Positions 45,701 through 55,311 are shown, counted from the stretch's first letter. The stretch: DNA of 64,000 nucleotides from Bacteroidota bacterium (GCA_016124755.1 WGNA01000009.1:17697-81696); one strand, 5' to 3'. Notes: generated by a model from the letters alone, not told the origin. Program-made: numbers and translations.

Positions 45701-47206
45701 GAGTTTGGCTTCCGCATCGTCAATGTCAATATCTCCTTCAAAACTTTCCTTGCGGTATGTGCCGCTTGCCAGAATATTCTGAACCGGATAACCATTGTAT
45801 TCAATGTATTCAATGCGACTGTCGAAACTGCTGCTGAGATCCTCGAAGTTTAGTCCGGAACCTTCTTTTAATTCGAAATAAAAGCTGGTGTTTCCGAGTG
45901 AAGACTGATCGAGAAATGCACCCAGAGCAAAATCAGTTGCCTGTAAGGTTCCGGTATATCGCGGAACTTCATTGTCTAGTTTAAAATTGATTCGGGAATT
46001 GAGCAGGCCGAGCGATGAACTTAAAACGCCGTCTGCCGCAAAATCCTGAAAGAAACCGGTGAGATGGCCGCTGAAAACCGCATCTTCAAATTTGTCGAGT
46101 TTGGGAGGCAGTTCATTCATATTCAGAATAAACTGAACATCTTCGGGGGTTGTGCGCAATTCACTCAGCGCAATATTGCTAAAACACGATTCCCAGTTGG
46201 GCAATCCGGTAAAATCAAAATTACCTGTAAGACTTGTGTTATTGCCAAGACTTGCCGAGAGATCACGAACTTTAAAACGCTTAACCGTGCCTTTGGCTGA
46301 ACCCATTTTTACCGCAATAATATTGTGTGCGTAAGGGTCGAGGGTGTGCGAAAAATAGGCGATGTCTCTCATATCCAACCGGGTTCCGGAAAGATCGGTT
46401 CGCATATACACGCTATCGATAAAATCAGATAATTGGGAGTACCGGTCGTATTCAAAAATGAGTCGGTCGGTTAAGAGAGACCGATCGGTTTTTAAAACCA
46501 GGTCTTCGTACGACATACCGTGTCGGTGAATGGCAGCCCGGCAAACCATACGATTTACACGCAGTCCGTTTTTCTCAGTGGTTGAAAGATTTTTAATTTT
46601 AATATTCAGACTGTCTCCAACAATGGTGAAGTCTTTCATGTCGGCGTTTATGTGATTGAAGGCAAAATTGTTTTCGTCGAAATCACGGTCTTCGGGTGGA
46701 TCGTATCCTTCGACGAGGTAGCGAAAACTGCCGTCCTTTAGACTCAGGTTTTTAAAATACAAGGTGAAATCCGGGGCGTTTGGATCCGGATTTTCGGGAG
46801 TGAAATAGTCAATAAAAAACTGATAGTTCGATTCGGTAGCATCTTTTCTGAATATGAAATTCACCAATGGTTTATCGACCACAACATCGTGAAGCACGGC
46901 TTTGCTTTTTTCGGAACTGAACGACCAGAGTCGTCCGCTCAAATCATTGATAAAAAAAAGTGTATCACTTTGCCGGTCTCGAACCAGCATGCCGGTTAAA
47001 TGTAATTTTCCGGTGTAACCAATAGAAACCGATTGTACCGAAACTTCCGTGTTGAGTTCTTTTGAAAGATCGTTGCTGATCTTGTTAACAATGCGGCTCT
47101 GAATGGCAGGAATACGGATCAACAAGCCGAGAACTATGATCAAAGCCAAAGACCAGCCAACTATGTGGAGTAGGATTTTCAGTACTTTTGACGCGATCCT
47201 TTTCAA
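42761..47206 (-). CDS. tamB: TamB-like translocation/assembly module (DUF490)
   Basis: 1481-aa inner-membrane-anchored periplasmic protein of the AsmA/TamB group, which bridges the envelope and is linked to lipid transport and outer-membrane protein assembly. One N-terminal transmembrane helix (about 10-30, HIVGWSLALIIVLGLLI) is followed by a long beta-rich taco-like region. The C-terminal about 350 residues hold the DUF490 core: FTISKGIYPFSSPMMVSEKF, LKEGGKIVWNGDPYNAYIDL, LFSPEITFGMEFPD and LDVGIDYQTRSGY. The start is the TTG at 47206. TACCTTCG (complement of 47212-47219) is a near-perfect -7 box 5 nt away, so the transcript may lack a leader. It is divergent from tsaD, a pairing common in Bacteroidota. 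Confidence 0.9.
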   Translation of the reverse strand: MKRIASKVLKILLHIVGWSLALIIVLGLLIRIPAIQSRIVNKISNDLSKELNTEVSVQSVSIGYTGKLHLTGMLVRDRQSDTLFFINDLSGRLWSFSSEKSKAVLHDVVVDKPLVNFIFRKDATESNYQFFIDYFTPENPDPNAPDFTLYFKNLSLKDGSFRYLVEGYDPPEDRDFDENNFAFNHINADMKDFTIVGDSLNIKIKNLSTTEKNGLRVNRMVCRAAIHRHGMSYEDLVLKTDRSLLTDRLIFEYDRYSQLSDFIDSVYMRTDLSGTRLDMRDIAYFSHTLDPYAHNIIAVKMGSAKGTVKRFKVRDLSASLGNNTSLTGNFDFTGLPNWESCFSNIALSELRTTPEDVQFILNMNELPPKLDKFEDAVFSGHLTGFFQDFAADGVLSSSLGLLNSRINFKLDNEVPRYTGTLQATDFALGAFLDQSSLGNTSFYFELKEGSGLNFEDLSSSFDSRIEYIEYNGYPVQNILASGTYRKESFEGDIDIDDAEAKLSFSGKMNFHPAINTYQFTSDIQHINLKKIGFDSIASDISALMTINLKGTNLDNLDGLALISDLKVKRGDYDVNLNRMELWSGFDSLGRHVELRSDIVDASVHGNFNFSYLDKVYFDILHTLFPEYYEAPRKLPKDVAVSTKFTVRRNEDFGRLMQQNLILGNGEFSGTYNSNQKSLEIDGVLDEVVWEDYRLSQYYLNVRKKPFQLLNMSTDVKELFRRDTLLTHNILLNASIMPNDVDFLLNFADTTDDVALRSYGAMHFSHDTIGLRMMSSHFYVDGIPWNIDDNNQLWYSDGKTTIDSFSAVRNGQSIRVSGIHSGHKNDRLFLDFRNFDLANFNKALASYKTTIGGVANGSVELFNIAVSPAFKTEEFKIRNLAYDGDTLGNFTVSSRSDKNPMDMKINARVEEGLLKNVSFIGDIDLTKETPNLDISILAKDADIKPLENIFTGIASDFTGTINADARFKGTPKYHTLKGTITAKNVGVTVDYLNTRYFIDDKIYLNDAVISFKSTRIKDINGNSAYLNGMIKHKLLSDFYLDLHFDQVKNFMCLNTTAKDNNPYYGTGIASGSASFVGPLDNLKIDINATSEKGTRIVLPLYEEGNNQLVEYISFKQPVDTSKKEVKKKREEVDGLTVNMNFNVTEDAEFVLLFDEVLDDKITGSGKGKISMEYTSYEDFYMYGDFTISKGIYPFSSPMMVSEKFDLKEGGKIVWNGDPYNAYIDLQAAVARNRANPWDLMVGYVSESDKANYNTNIKMNVILYLQGELFSPEITFGMEFPDNIAMSNMSQFNSMIKRIENDPDELNRQIFSLLTFGSFTPTATYSLDPVASGNDYRDVVSSSIGSFLSNQVNNWISEYSGKLDVGIDYQTRSGYTDQDKAALIVSVRRKMFQDRLEFGIAGSVNSSTTGATNPYNVDLIYNVKKDGSLRLKAYHKVANDPTLSQISNVSTSGVGFYFKKQFNHIRLWGKKDDEETDEKKSGS

Positions 47207-47257
47207 CGGTTCGAAGGTAACGAAAGGCTTAGTTTTTCGGGTAGTTCACTTCCCCTG

Positions 47258-48271
47258 ATGCATACGAAACAAGACATTGTAATTCTGGCGATTGAATCTT
47301 CATGTGATGATACGGCTGCGGCGGTAATGGTGAACGGAATCATTCAATCGAACGTAGTCGCCACCCAAAAAGTTCATGAGCAATACGGAGGTGTAATTCC
47401 GGAGCTGGCATCCCGCGCTCATCAGCAAAATATTATTCCGGTGGTTGACCGGTCGCTGAAAGATGCGGGAATTTCCAAAAACGAAATCTCTGCGGTTGCC
47501 TTCACACGCGGGCCCGGATTGTTGGGTTCGTTGCTCGTATGTTCTTCGTTTGCCAAATCCTTTTCGCTCACCCTGGGAACTCCATTAATTGGTGTTGATC
47601 ATCTCGAAGCACATGTTCTCGCTCATTTTATTGACGGGAACTCGCCCGGTTTTCCGTTTCTCTGTTTGCTGGTTAGCGGAGGTCATACCCATATTGTGAA
47701 GGTGGATTCACCGGATAAAATGGAAGTGATCGGGAAAACTCTTGACGATGCGGCGGGTGAGGCATTCGACAAAGCCGCAAAGATGATGGGATTACCGTAT
47801 CCCGGCGGACCACATCTAGATACATTAGCCCAAAAGGGAAATCCGGGAAGATTTGCTTTTCCCGACAGCAGGGTGGGTGATCTCGACTTCAGTTTTTCCG
47901 GATTGAAAACGTCGATTCTGTATTTCCTGCGGGATGAAAAAGAGAAGAATCCCGACTTTATTGAACAAAACCTGAACGATTTGTGTGCATCAATTCAGCA
48001 TACCATTGTGTCGTACCTGATGAGGAAACTGATTAAAGCCATTAAACAAACCCAAATAAAAGAAGTTGCTATTTCCGGAGGTGTTTCTGCCAATTCGGAG
48101 TTGCGCAAAGTGGCGGCAAATCTTGCGGAAAAACACGGTTGGAATTTACATATTCCGGCCCTTCAGTATTGTACCGATAACGCCGGAATGATTGCAATGG
48201 CTGCCCACTTCAAATATTTGGAAAACCGTTTTGATGATCAGTCGGTTGTTCCTTTTGCCAGGATGAAATAA
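47258..48271 (+). CDS. tsaD: tRNA N6-adenosine threonylcarbamoyltransferase
   Basis: 337-aa catalytic subunit (with TsaB and TsaE) that makes t6A at position 37 of ANN-decoding tRNAs. Family blocks: IESSCDDTAAAVMVNG at the N-terminus, YGGVIPELASRAHQQN, the metal site VDHLEAHVLAH (two His), FLCLLVSGGHTHIV, and the C-terminal YCTDNAGMIAMAAH with the second Asp. Length is normal. It starts at the ATG at 47258, 51 nt from the divergent tamB start. Confidence 0.97.
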   Translation: MHTKQDIVILAIESSCDDTAAAVMVNGIIQSNVVATQKVHEQYGGVIPELASRAHQQNIIPVVDRSLKDAGISKNEISAVAFTRGPGLLGSLLVCSSFAKSFSLTLGTPLIGVDHLEAHVLAHFIDGNSPGFPFLCLLVSGGHTHIVKVDSPDKMEVIGKTLDDAAGEAFDKAAKMMGLPYPGGPHLDTLAQKGNPGRFAFPDSRVGDLDFSFSGLKTSILYFLRDEKEKNPDFIEQNLNDLCASIQHTIVSYLMRKLIKAIKQTQIKEVAISGGVSANSELRKVAANLAEKHGWNLHIPALQYCTDNAGMIAMAAHFKYLENRFDDQSVVPFARMK

Positions 48272-48277
48272 GAGTAC

Positions 48278-49117
48278 ATGAAAAGAAATAACCCTGTTTA
48301 TTTTGCCGTAATTTCAATCGCTTTAATGTTGATTTATTCGAATGCGATTGCTCAGAACGATGATTCCACACTTTACAAAAAACTCAGGGTAAGCCGTGTT
48401 GAATCCTGGGTGCATGTACTCGCGTTTGAAAATTCGAACGACACCTGTCTGATTGAAGTAAAGGAAATCGACAGCAATGGATTGATGACGTATGTGAAAC
48501 ATGATTTTCACTGTTACGGTTACGATGAAATTGCGGAAACACGTCTCAAATACAATGAAAGTGGCTGGCCTGTGAACATTGTAAATCATAGTAACGACCG
48601 TGTGACGAGCATATCTAAGATGGAGTATAACGAACACGGACAGGTAGTTAAAGAAGAAACCACGTATTACGAACCCGAATTCGTTTTATTAATTCTCGTG
48701 CATCAGTATTTTGGAAAACCTCAGAAGCCGGATTCGATGATTACTACCGAAATTAAAAACGGCGACACCACTTTGTACAGAACCACTTATTTGTATAATC
48801 AGAAATCAGGTAAACAGGCTCGTATTGATGTACGGGATATTTCTAATGGGAAAAATATCAGCGGGCAGGTTTTTCGATACGACGAGAAGAACCGGTTGGT
48901 GCACGACGAATATGTGATGTATCAGGTTTACGATAATGATGAAATCACCAACATCACTTACAACGAAAAAAATCAGATAGTAAAAACCAAAAGCGATATC
49001 AACAACACCGCGGCTGAATTCTTTTATCAGAAAAACGGACTTATGTTCAAAACGCTTTATTACAATAAATTCGAGGCGATGGATCGTGAGGTCTGGTATA
49101 AATATACGTTCAGATAA
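48278..49117 (+). CDS. exported protein of unknown function with YD-like repeats
   Basis: 279-aa protein with a signal peptide ending about AIAQ (residue 26). The mature part is made of short strand-turn units resembling RHS/YD repeats, for instance LKYNESGWPVNIVNHSNDR, MEYNEHGQVVKEETTYY, FRYDEKNRLVHDEY and ITYNEKNQIVKTKS. These are too few and too short to be an RHS toxin, and no toxin domain follows. It is 6 nt after tsaD, and its stop codon directly adjoins the ATG of the fluoride channel gene (TAAATG), so all three are in one transcript. Confidence 0.65.
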   Translation: MKRNNPVYFAVISIALMLIYSNAIAQNDDSTLYKKLRVSRVESWVHVLAFENSNDTCLIEVKEIDSNGLMTYVKHDFHCYGYDEIAETRLKYNESGWPVNIVNHSNDRVTSISKMEYNEHGQVVKEETTYYEPEFVLLILVHQYFGKPQKPDSMITTEIKNGDTTLYRTTYLYNQKSGKQARIDVRDISNGKNISGQVFRYDEKNRLVHDEYVMYQVYDNDEITNITYNEKNQIVKTKSDINNTAAEFFYQKNGLMFKTLYYNKFEAMDREVWYKYTFR

Positions 49118-49501
49118 ATGGTGAAAACCTGGATTATGGTGGCGATGGGTGGCGCTTTGGGGGCTTTGTCGAGATATGCCGTGAGTCTGGTTTTTACCAC
49201 GCATATTGCGGGTCAGGATTTTCCGTGGCCAACTGCTTTAGTAAATATTCTCGGGTGTTTTTTAATCGGTTTGATGTGGCAGATTCTTTCCGGTCAGCAA
49301 CCATCTGAATGGCATCCGTTAATTGTCATCGGTTTTTTGGGCGGCTTTACCACATTCTCCAGTTTCGGTCTCGAGACAATCCGTTTGTTTGAAAACGGAC
49401 TTTACACCAAGGGTTTACTTTACGTCGCTTTCAGTAATATAGCCGGATTGGTGGCCGTTGTGCTGGGTGTAAAACTCGCCGAACAATTTGTTGTTAACTA
49501 A
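49118..49501 (+). CDS. crcB: fluoride-specific ion channel (Fluc/CrcB)
   Basis: 127-aa, four-helix inner-membrane channel that exports fluoride as a dual-topology dimer. GGALGALSRYAVSLVF near the N-terminus, TALVNILGCFLIGL (the Asn polar track) and GFLGGFTTFSSFGLET (about 71-86, Phe box and TTFSSF) define the family. The ATG directly follows the stop codon of the previous gene. No fluoride riboswitch can exist immediately upstream, since that DNA is coding. Confidence 0.95.
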   Translation: MVKTWIMVAMGGALGALSRYAVSLVFTTHIAGQDFPWPTALVNILGCFLIGLMWQILSGQQPSEWHPLIVIGFLGGFTTFSSFGLETIRLFENGLYTKGLLYVAFSNIAGLVAVVLGVKLAEQFVVN

Positions 49502-49508
49502 TTAGAAA

Positions 49509-50768
49509 ATGAAACGAACCGGATTACTGATCATATTAATGACCCTGACTTTCACACTCAGGGCTACCCACATTTTAATCCCCATGGATGAGTCGCAAAA
49601 AGACCATCTGAAAGCATACGGAGTTGCGTATTCGATGCTTACCTACGACAAAGAAGTTGATTGGCTTTTGAATTATCGCGGCGGTAGTTTTATGGTTGCG
49701 CATTACGATGAATTCGAAAAACTCTGTTTGTTGCGGGGTGTGAGTTTCGAAAAAATAAGTGATGCAAAAGCGCAGGCCATTCGAGATGAAATTGAAAATC
49801 CGGTTGTAAATGCTGCTGTTGTTAAATTGCTTACTGCTCCCAAAATCGCGGTTTATTCTCCGAAAGAAGCTCAACCCTGGGATGATGCGGTAACGATGGT
49901 TCTCACTTATGCCGAGATCCCGTACGAAACGGTTTTCGACGATGAAGTGCTGGATGGTAAGCTTCCACTTTATGATTGGCTCCACCTGCATCACGAAGAT
50001 TTTACCGGTCAGTACGGAAAGTTTTATGCGACCTATCGAGATGCCAAATGGTATAAAGATCAGGTTGCGGAAGCGGAAGCCATTGCTGCCAAGCACGGTT
50101 TTGAAAAGGTTTCGGAAATGAAACTCGCCGTGGTGAAAAAAATAAGAGACTTCACTTTGGGAGGAGGATTTCTTTTTGCCATGTGTTCAGCCGCCGACAG
50201 TTACGACATTGCTCTTGCTGCAGATGGAGTAGACATCTGCGCGGAGATGTTCGACGGAGACCCGGCTGATCCGAAAGCCCAGGAAAAATTAGACTTTTCA
50301 AAAACCTTTGCTTTTAAAGATTTTACCCTCGAAAAAAATCCGTACGTATACGAATATTCCAACATCGACATCGACCCGAATCACCGGCCGGTCTCGGAGG
50401 AGAACGACGTTTTTGTATTGAATGAATTTTCTGCCAAATGGCATGTTGTGCCAACCATTCTCACTCAGAATCATGTTCGTGTCGTGAAAGGATTTATGGG
50501 GCAAACCACCGCTTTCCGCAGTGCAATGGTTAAAAGCAACGTAACAATAATGGGGGAGAATAAATCGCTGAACGAAGTGCGATATCTTCACGGAACGATG
50601 GGAAAAGGAACTTTTACTTTTTATGGCGGTCACGACCCGGAAGATTACCGGCACATGGTAGGAGAACCGCCGACAGATCTTGCATTACATCCGAATTCGC
50701 CTGGATACCGCTTGATCCTCAACAACATTTTGTTTCCTTCCGCAAAAAAGGAAAAGCAGAAAACCTAA
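49509..50768 (+). CDS. exported protein of the family often labelled 'asparagine synthetase B' (function unproven)
   Basis: 419-aa protein with a signal peptide (MKRTGLLIILMTLTFTLRA). It matches a Bacteroidota family commonly deposited as 'asparagine synthetase B': ILIPMDESQKDHLKAYGVAY, VDWLLNYRGGSFM, QPWDDAVTMVLTYAEIP, YDWLHLHHEDFTGQYGKFY, GGGFLFAMCSAADSYDIALA and FYGGHDPEDYRHMVGEPPTD. I see no N-terminal Cys amidotransferase and no SGGxDS ATP-pyrophosphatase motif, so the label should not be trusted. The order GGGFLFAMCSA and HHEDFTG suggests a class I amidotransferase-like fold with a Cys/His pair. The 3' end overlaps the convergent regulator by 4 nt. Confidence 0.75.
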   Translation: MKRTGLLIILMTLTFTLRATHILIPMDESQKDHLKAYGVAYSMLTYDKEVDWLLNYRGGSFMVAHYDEFEKLCLLRGVSFEKISDAKAQAIRDEIENPVVNAAVVKLLTAPKIAVYSPKEAQPWDDAVTMVLTYAEIPYETVFDDEVLDGKLPLYDWLHLHHEDFTGQYGKFYATYRDAKWYKDQVAEAEAIAAKHGFEKVSEMKLAVVKKIRDFTLGGGFLFAMCSAADSYDIALAADGVDICAEMFDGDPADPKAQEKLDFSKTFAFKDFTLEKNPYVYEYSNIDIDPNHRPVSEENDVFVLNEFSAKWHVVPTILTQNHVRVVKGFMGQTTAFRSAMVKSNVTIMGENKSLNEVRYLHGTMGKGTFTFYGGHDPEDYRHMVGEPPTDLALHPNSPGYRLILNNILFPSAKKEKQKT

Positions 50769-51733
50769 TTGTACTGAGAAACCAGATCGAGAACCTTATC
50801 TCGGAGCACATTGAAAAAACGATGTCGGTGAATATCGGATCGCCCCGAAATCTCAACACTTTTGGTTAATACACTTTCCACCATTTGCTCGATTTCGTAG
50901 CAGAAATCTTCGTTTTGGGTTGAGACTGTATTAAAGGTGTTGAATTTTACAAAGGCCCTTCGGAAATCTCCGAAGTCCATCATGATCACTTTATTCCCGA
51001 GTTCAACCGAACTAACGTAAAATGAGAGCCGGTTTGAATCTTCGCCTTCTGCCTGCATCTCGAGTTCCATCTCCAGGCGATTCAGCATTTCAATTGTCGA
51101 CCGGCAAACTTCTTCCAATTTGGTGTTGTCCATGAGTCCGCTTTCCCGGCAATACTTGATTTGCCGGAGTGTATCGTCAAGCGTTTCTTCCGTCCAGATT
51201 TCCATTTTCCGGATGTTCGCGTATGATTCCATGAGGTTGTTCACGTAATCGTTCATGTTGAAACCGAGTTCAAACTTGTTGTCGAATTTTACTCCTTTCA
51301 GGGAAGGTCGGTTCAGAATTACCTTTTGCCAGTAATAAATCTTAAACTCCCGCAATCCCTGATTCTGGAAGCTTTGAGAAATGGGAAGTTCACTCGCAAC
51401 AAAAATCAGTTTCCCGTTGATGTTGCTGAGTTGCATCATCAGTTGGGTGAGGTTGGCGATATAGGGCTCAAACGCATCGTCTTGTCCATACAAATGATTG
51501 AACCGGAAGTTGGTTGATGTTATATTATCGTTAAGAACCGAATCGATGTCGAGATCGTAGTGATTCACCATTTTGTGAATTTCCGTAAGCGTGAACTCAC
51601 TTTCTCCACGCAAACGCCGGTACACACTATCCTGACTAATCTCCAATAAATCAGTTAATTCTTTGACTATAATGCCTTTCTTGCCAAGTTTTCTTTCAAG
51701 TTGAATTATGAGTCTGGTGAGAACAGGAACCAT
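50765..51733 (-). CDS. helix-turn-helix regulator, BetR-like
   Basis: 322-aa predicted DNA-binding protein. The N-terminal HTH (about 20-50, VKELTDLLEISQDSVYRRLR) resembles Xre/BetR-type domains in which the recognition helix follows 'SQDSVYRRLRGE'. The remaining about 260 residues form a helical domain of unknown function, with acidic stretches such as RLEMELEMQAEGEDS. No effector domain is recognised. It is a single gene with free upstream DNA; targets are unknown. Confidence 0.7.
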   Translation of the reverse strand: MVPVLTRLIIQLERKLGKKGIIVKELTDLLEISQDSVYRRLRGESEFTLTEIHKMVNHYDLDIDSVLNDNITSTNFRFNHLYGQDDAFEPYIANLTQLMMQLSNINGKLIFVASELPISQSFQNQGLREFKIYYWQKVILNRPSLKGVKFDNKFELGFNMNDYVNNLMESYANIRKMEIWTEETLDDTLRQIKYCRESGLMDNTKLEEVCRSTIEMLNRLEMELEMQAEGEDSNRLSFYVSSVELGNKVIMMDFGDFRRAFVKFNTFNTVSTQNEDFCYEIEQMVESVLTKSVEISGRSDIHRHRFFNVLRDKVLDLVSQYN

Positions 51734-52088
51734 TTTTAAAAGATCTGAGTTTTTTTTAAATCTGAGTATTTACGTGGCAAAGTACAAGTCTTGTGTGAAA
51801 TTTCTGAACACACTTTGCTTATTTCTCAAATATGCGAAAAAATGATTATTCGTTGGCAGAACGCGTAAAGGCAAATTCCTTGTCTTGAATCATATTCGTG
51901 AGCGGTACTTAACGTATCAGACTCAACGTCAAACCTGGGTGAAGCCTATCGATTTTGTTGAACAATTACGATGCTGAGGACGGGCAAAGGGCCAGTGAAG
52001 ATTAACCATGGTGTTTGCTTTACCCGGGAAACGTTGTTTAATTAAAGCCAGAACAGTGTCGTAATTGACCAACATTTCTCTCGCTGAA
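51734..52088. other. 355-bp gap without a convincing gene
   Basis: No RNA gene or terminator is clear. A 48-codon frame on the minus strand (51929-52075, starting MLVNYDTVLALIKQRFPGKA) has a protein-like look but no family I recognise and no supporting promoter. It may be a small gene or a relic. Confidence 0.3.
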
Positions 52089-55000
52089 CTACTGTGTTAT
52101 TTTTACGATTCTAATTTGATAGTGTTGATCGATTGGTTGGTCACCACTCACTTCAATCCAATACAAACCATCCGGTAATTCTGAACAATCAATTGAGTTC
52201 TCGGAAATAATTCCCTGAGAAACGAGTCTGCCGGATAAATCAAAAATTCGGAACGGTTGTGAATCAAGATTCGCTTCTTTAAATGTCAGATGAGTGCGAA
52301 CCGGATTGGGCACAGCTTTAATCGAAACAACCTTGGCTGTTGGTGCAGAAGTGAGAAGTACCTTTTTTGAAAGTTCGCAGGAATCCCCAAAATCCGACGT
52401 GGTGATTAGTTTCACATCATAATCCCGGGTCACCCTTTCCCGGTGAAAAACCCCAACCGAGTCGGTAGAAGAAGCTCCGTCAAACGCCCAGAAATATCGG
52501 GCAAGATTCTTTTGTTGCGGGATAAACCACACACTGTCTGACGAGTAATCAACTGAGAAATCGGTACACGGATCCGGACGTAAAAATATACGCACCGAGT
52601 CTTCTGAATTCGGACAAGAATTATTGCTCATAACCTTCATCCTTAGTTTATAGGAAAACAATTTCCCTGATTGATTTACCGGAAGAGTGAAGGTGGTCGT
52701 TGATCCTGTTGTGCTGCTGATTTTTCCGGAATCAACCATCCATTCAGCATTCGAAACGGAAGGTGTTATGCGAAAATCCAATTCCAATATTCCGGAAGAA
52801 ACCAATGAAGTGTCTCTCGGTGAAATGCGATAATCAGAGGCTTTAGAAACGGAGATAACAATTTCATCGGAGCCACATCCGTAATCGGATTCCAGTTTTA
52901 AAGTATAATCCCCGGTCGGAAGTGTGTCGAGTAAAAAGATATCGGGAATCGCTCCGATATCCGAAAGAGACCAATGCGCTGAAGTATTGGCGTTCAGAAT
53001 AATTTTGTTTTCGGTATTGCTGCACACTTCGAGTTTCTTATTGGGTTGTAATCCGATGATCCGTATTTCCGGAATTCCGATCCATTTGAGTTTCCCCGTT
53101 TCTGAAAAATTGCAACCGATCGAATCCGAAATCGTGAGTTTCAATGGATATTCATTAAAAGCATTGGTGTCAACAGAAGGAACTTTGAATTCAGGCATGG
53201 CTCCGGAATCTGAATAAATTTCTTTCCATTCTTTTACCGAACAACCGGTGCAACTCCAACTGTAATCCACGGATTCCCAATCAATAGGATTCTTCAGAAG
53301 GTTTGAAACATCCGGAGAAAATCCGCCATCCGAAACACAACGAACAAAATCTTTGAGACCGAAAACCGGTTTATTGCCGATAATAACTTTCACATCTTCC
53401 GTGTCTTCACATCCCGAATTCTTTCCGGTGAATTGATAAGTTAAAGTTGCCGTATCCAAAGCGGCAGAACATGAGCGGTTGAGTTTTAAAATGGAATTGT
53501 TGTCTATACTAAAATCGGCATAGGTTGTTGTCCATTTTCCTCCTGTGTAACCGGCAGGTTCCATGGATTTCAGATCTGCATTTAAATTGGCACAACACAA
53601 AGCGGTATCGTGTATTTCAGGAATTGTGACGATGTCGTTTAGGCTAAATGAATCCCGATTTTCAATGGAACAACCGAACGTATTTGAGAGTGTTCCCGTG
53701 ATATAATATTTGCCGTTTATGCGAATAATTCCTGAATCTTTTGCCAAATCGGTGGTATAAGAATTATTGCTAAAAGTCGCAGCAGACGATGTTTTATTGT
53801 TCGAGTTGGTAATCCTCCAATTGTATTTCAAATTGGAAGCAGTTGCGGTGGCAGGAACGATATCGGTCGTAAACTTTCCGCATCCTTTATATTCTGTTTT
53901 AAAACTTCCATCGACATTCGGACTCACCGTTATCTGTATGGTTTTTTGAGAAATTCCGGTCATCGGACAATTGTTGTCCAATGCTTCTAATGAAATGAGA
54001 TAGGGTCTGATGCGGACGTCTCCGGAATCGGGTTTCCAGCAAAACCGGCCGGTTTGATTGAGTGCTTTTGGATTAATGATTTCAAAATGAGCTGATGGAA
54101 TTCCTGTGTTCCAACGCAAAATGGTGGAATCCGGAGTCGAAGGAGATACCGCTTTGTCCTCAGTTTCAATATCGAAACATAAGGAATCCCCCAGGCAAAT
54201 GTTGTATTTCGAATTTGCCAGAATGTTGGGGTTATTATTCGTTGTATTTATTTTTACCATAAATCTCTCATCCCGCCGAACCACGCCAATGAGTTGGTAT
54301 TGGCCGGATGTATCCTTTCTCCATTCCCGGATTTCGTTCACAAGAATGGTTACTTCATCACATTTAGCAGGAGTAAAAATGGAGGTTCCGCTCAACGAGT
54401 CGAAATAAAAACCGATTGGTGGATTGGCAGACGGATTTTTATATGGATAGCTGTACGGTGTGGGATAATGCGGGGTAAAGGGGTAATTCTGTTTGTATGA
54501 AATCGGAACGTTATAGTTTCCAAGCGGATTAACAAGATGAAATGAAAGCGAGTCGTCGTCGATGAAATCAACCGCGCCGGGCGAAATGCGATAGGCCTGA
54601 TTGCAGGTTAAACGCCCATATGGTTTGTTGGTAAACACCGGACTGCTGTTACCTTTTGCCGTGCAATAATTTAACAGGGCATAGGTGTAAAAATTCTGAT
54701 TTGCAGCCCCGGTTGTAATATCGGAATTCCGACAACATATTGAAACCTCAAAGAGGATTTCACAATCCTGAACGTAGAGCGAAAAAGCGGATTCCGAAAG
54801 ATCTACAGTATCCAGAAAAATATGTTCTTCCATTCCATCGCCGGTTCCGTAAGTATTTTTAGGTATGCAGGGTTTAGATGCGGATGAGCAAATCGGGGTA
54901 ATATCGGAAATGGATTTAACCTTTAAAGTTCGTTTTACATACGATTTGGCGCCGGGATTTGTGATGAAATAATTTATAGTTCCGCTTTGCGATACACCCA

Positions 55001-55172
55001 GGCAGGGGCGGATGAATTGCAATTGAATTTCATAATGGGAGGAATCTAATGAGCGGTAAGTTAATGTGAGGGAAGCAGGTGAGGCGGCCTTTACAGATGG
55101 GGCGAAAGAAAATAGAATCAGAACAAAACCTGAAGTAAGGAACAGGTTTCTGAGTGGGTAGAATTTCTTCAT
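52089..55172 (-). CDS. large T9SS-secreted protein with PKD/Ig-like repeats
   Basis: 1027-aa secreted protein starting at the ATG at 55172. The signal peptide ends about at SVKAASP. The body is a series of beta-sandwich modules rich in Cys-containing strands (for instance ALDTATLTYQFTGKNSGCED, IRIIGLQPNKKLEVCSNTEN). A PKD-like unit (FSVDYSSDSVWFIPQQKNLA) lies just before a type A T9SS sorting domain (KAVPNPVRTHLTFKEAN, FDLSGRLVSQG, LPDGLYWIEVSG). The N-terminal strand LTLTYRSLDSSHYEIQLQFI is a recurrent opening of Bacteroidota surface proteins. No enzyme is evident; adhesion or matrix is likely. Confidence 0.85.
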   Translation of the reverse strand: MKKFYPLRNLFLTSGFVLILFSFAPSVKAASPASLTLTYRSLDSSHYEIQLQFIRPCLGVSQSGTINYFITNPGAKSYVKRTLKVKSISDITPICSSASKPCIPKNTYGTGDGMEEHIFLDTVDLSESAFSLYVQDCEILFEVSICCRNSDITTGAANQNFYTYALLNYCTAKGNSSPVFTNKPYGRLTCNQAYRISPGAVDFIDDDSLSFHLVNPLGNYNVPISYKQNYPFTPHYPTPYSYPYKNPSANPPIGFYFDSLSGTSIFTPAKCDEVTILVNEIREWRKDTSGQYQLIGVVRRDERFMVKINTTNNNPNILANSKYNICLGDSLCFDIETEDKAVSPSTPDSTILRWNTGIPSAHFEIINPKALNQTGRFCWKPDSGDVRIRPYLISLEALDNNCPMTGISQKTIQITVSPNVDGSFKTEYKGCGKFTTDIVPATATASNLKYNWRITNSNNKTSSAATFSNNSYTTDLAKDSGIIRINGKYYITGTLSNTFGCSIENRDSFSLNDIVTIPEIHDTALCCANLNADLKSMEPAGYTGGKWTTTYADFSIDNNSILKLNRSCSAALDTATLTYQFTGKNSGCEDTEDVKVIIGNKPVFGLKDFVRCVSDGGFSPDVSNLLKNPIDWESVDYSWSCTGCSVKEWKEIYSDSGAMPEFKVPSVDTNAFNEYPLKLTISDSIGCNFSETGKLKWIGIPEIRIIGLQPNKKLEVCSNTENKIILNANTSAHWSLSDIGAIPDIFLLDTLPTGDYTLKLESDYGCGSDEIVISVSKASDYRISPRDTSLVSSGILELDFRITPSVSNAEWMVDSGKISSTTGSTTTFTLPVNQSGKLFSYKLRMKVMSNNSCPNSEDSVRIFLRPDPCTDFSVDYSSDSVWFIPQQKNLARYFWAFDGASSTDSVGVFHRERVTRDYDVKLITTSDFGDSCELSKKVLLTSAPTAKVVSIKAVPNPVRTHLTFKEANLDSQPFRIFDLSGRLVSQGIISENSIDCSELPDGLYWIEVSGDQPIDQHYQIRIVKITQ

Positions 55173-55311
55173 GGATTACGACATTACGTTAAACAGACAC
55201 AGTTGTCGACATGGATGCTGCATCATTATCCCGACTTTTTATTGTTTTAAAAATCGGAAGGAATATTTTACATGCACTAAAATTACTTCATAGAAACCCC
55301 GAATTAAGTGT

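Noticed and set aside
49060..49117. Fluoride riboswitch before crcB
   Set aside because: The upstream DNA codes for the preceding protein right up to the start codon.
49509..50768. Asparagine synthetase B
   Set aside because: The usual database label for the family is not backed by an ATP-pyrophosphatase SGGxDS motif or an N-terminal Cys amidotransferase, so it is described only as a labelled family of unproven function.
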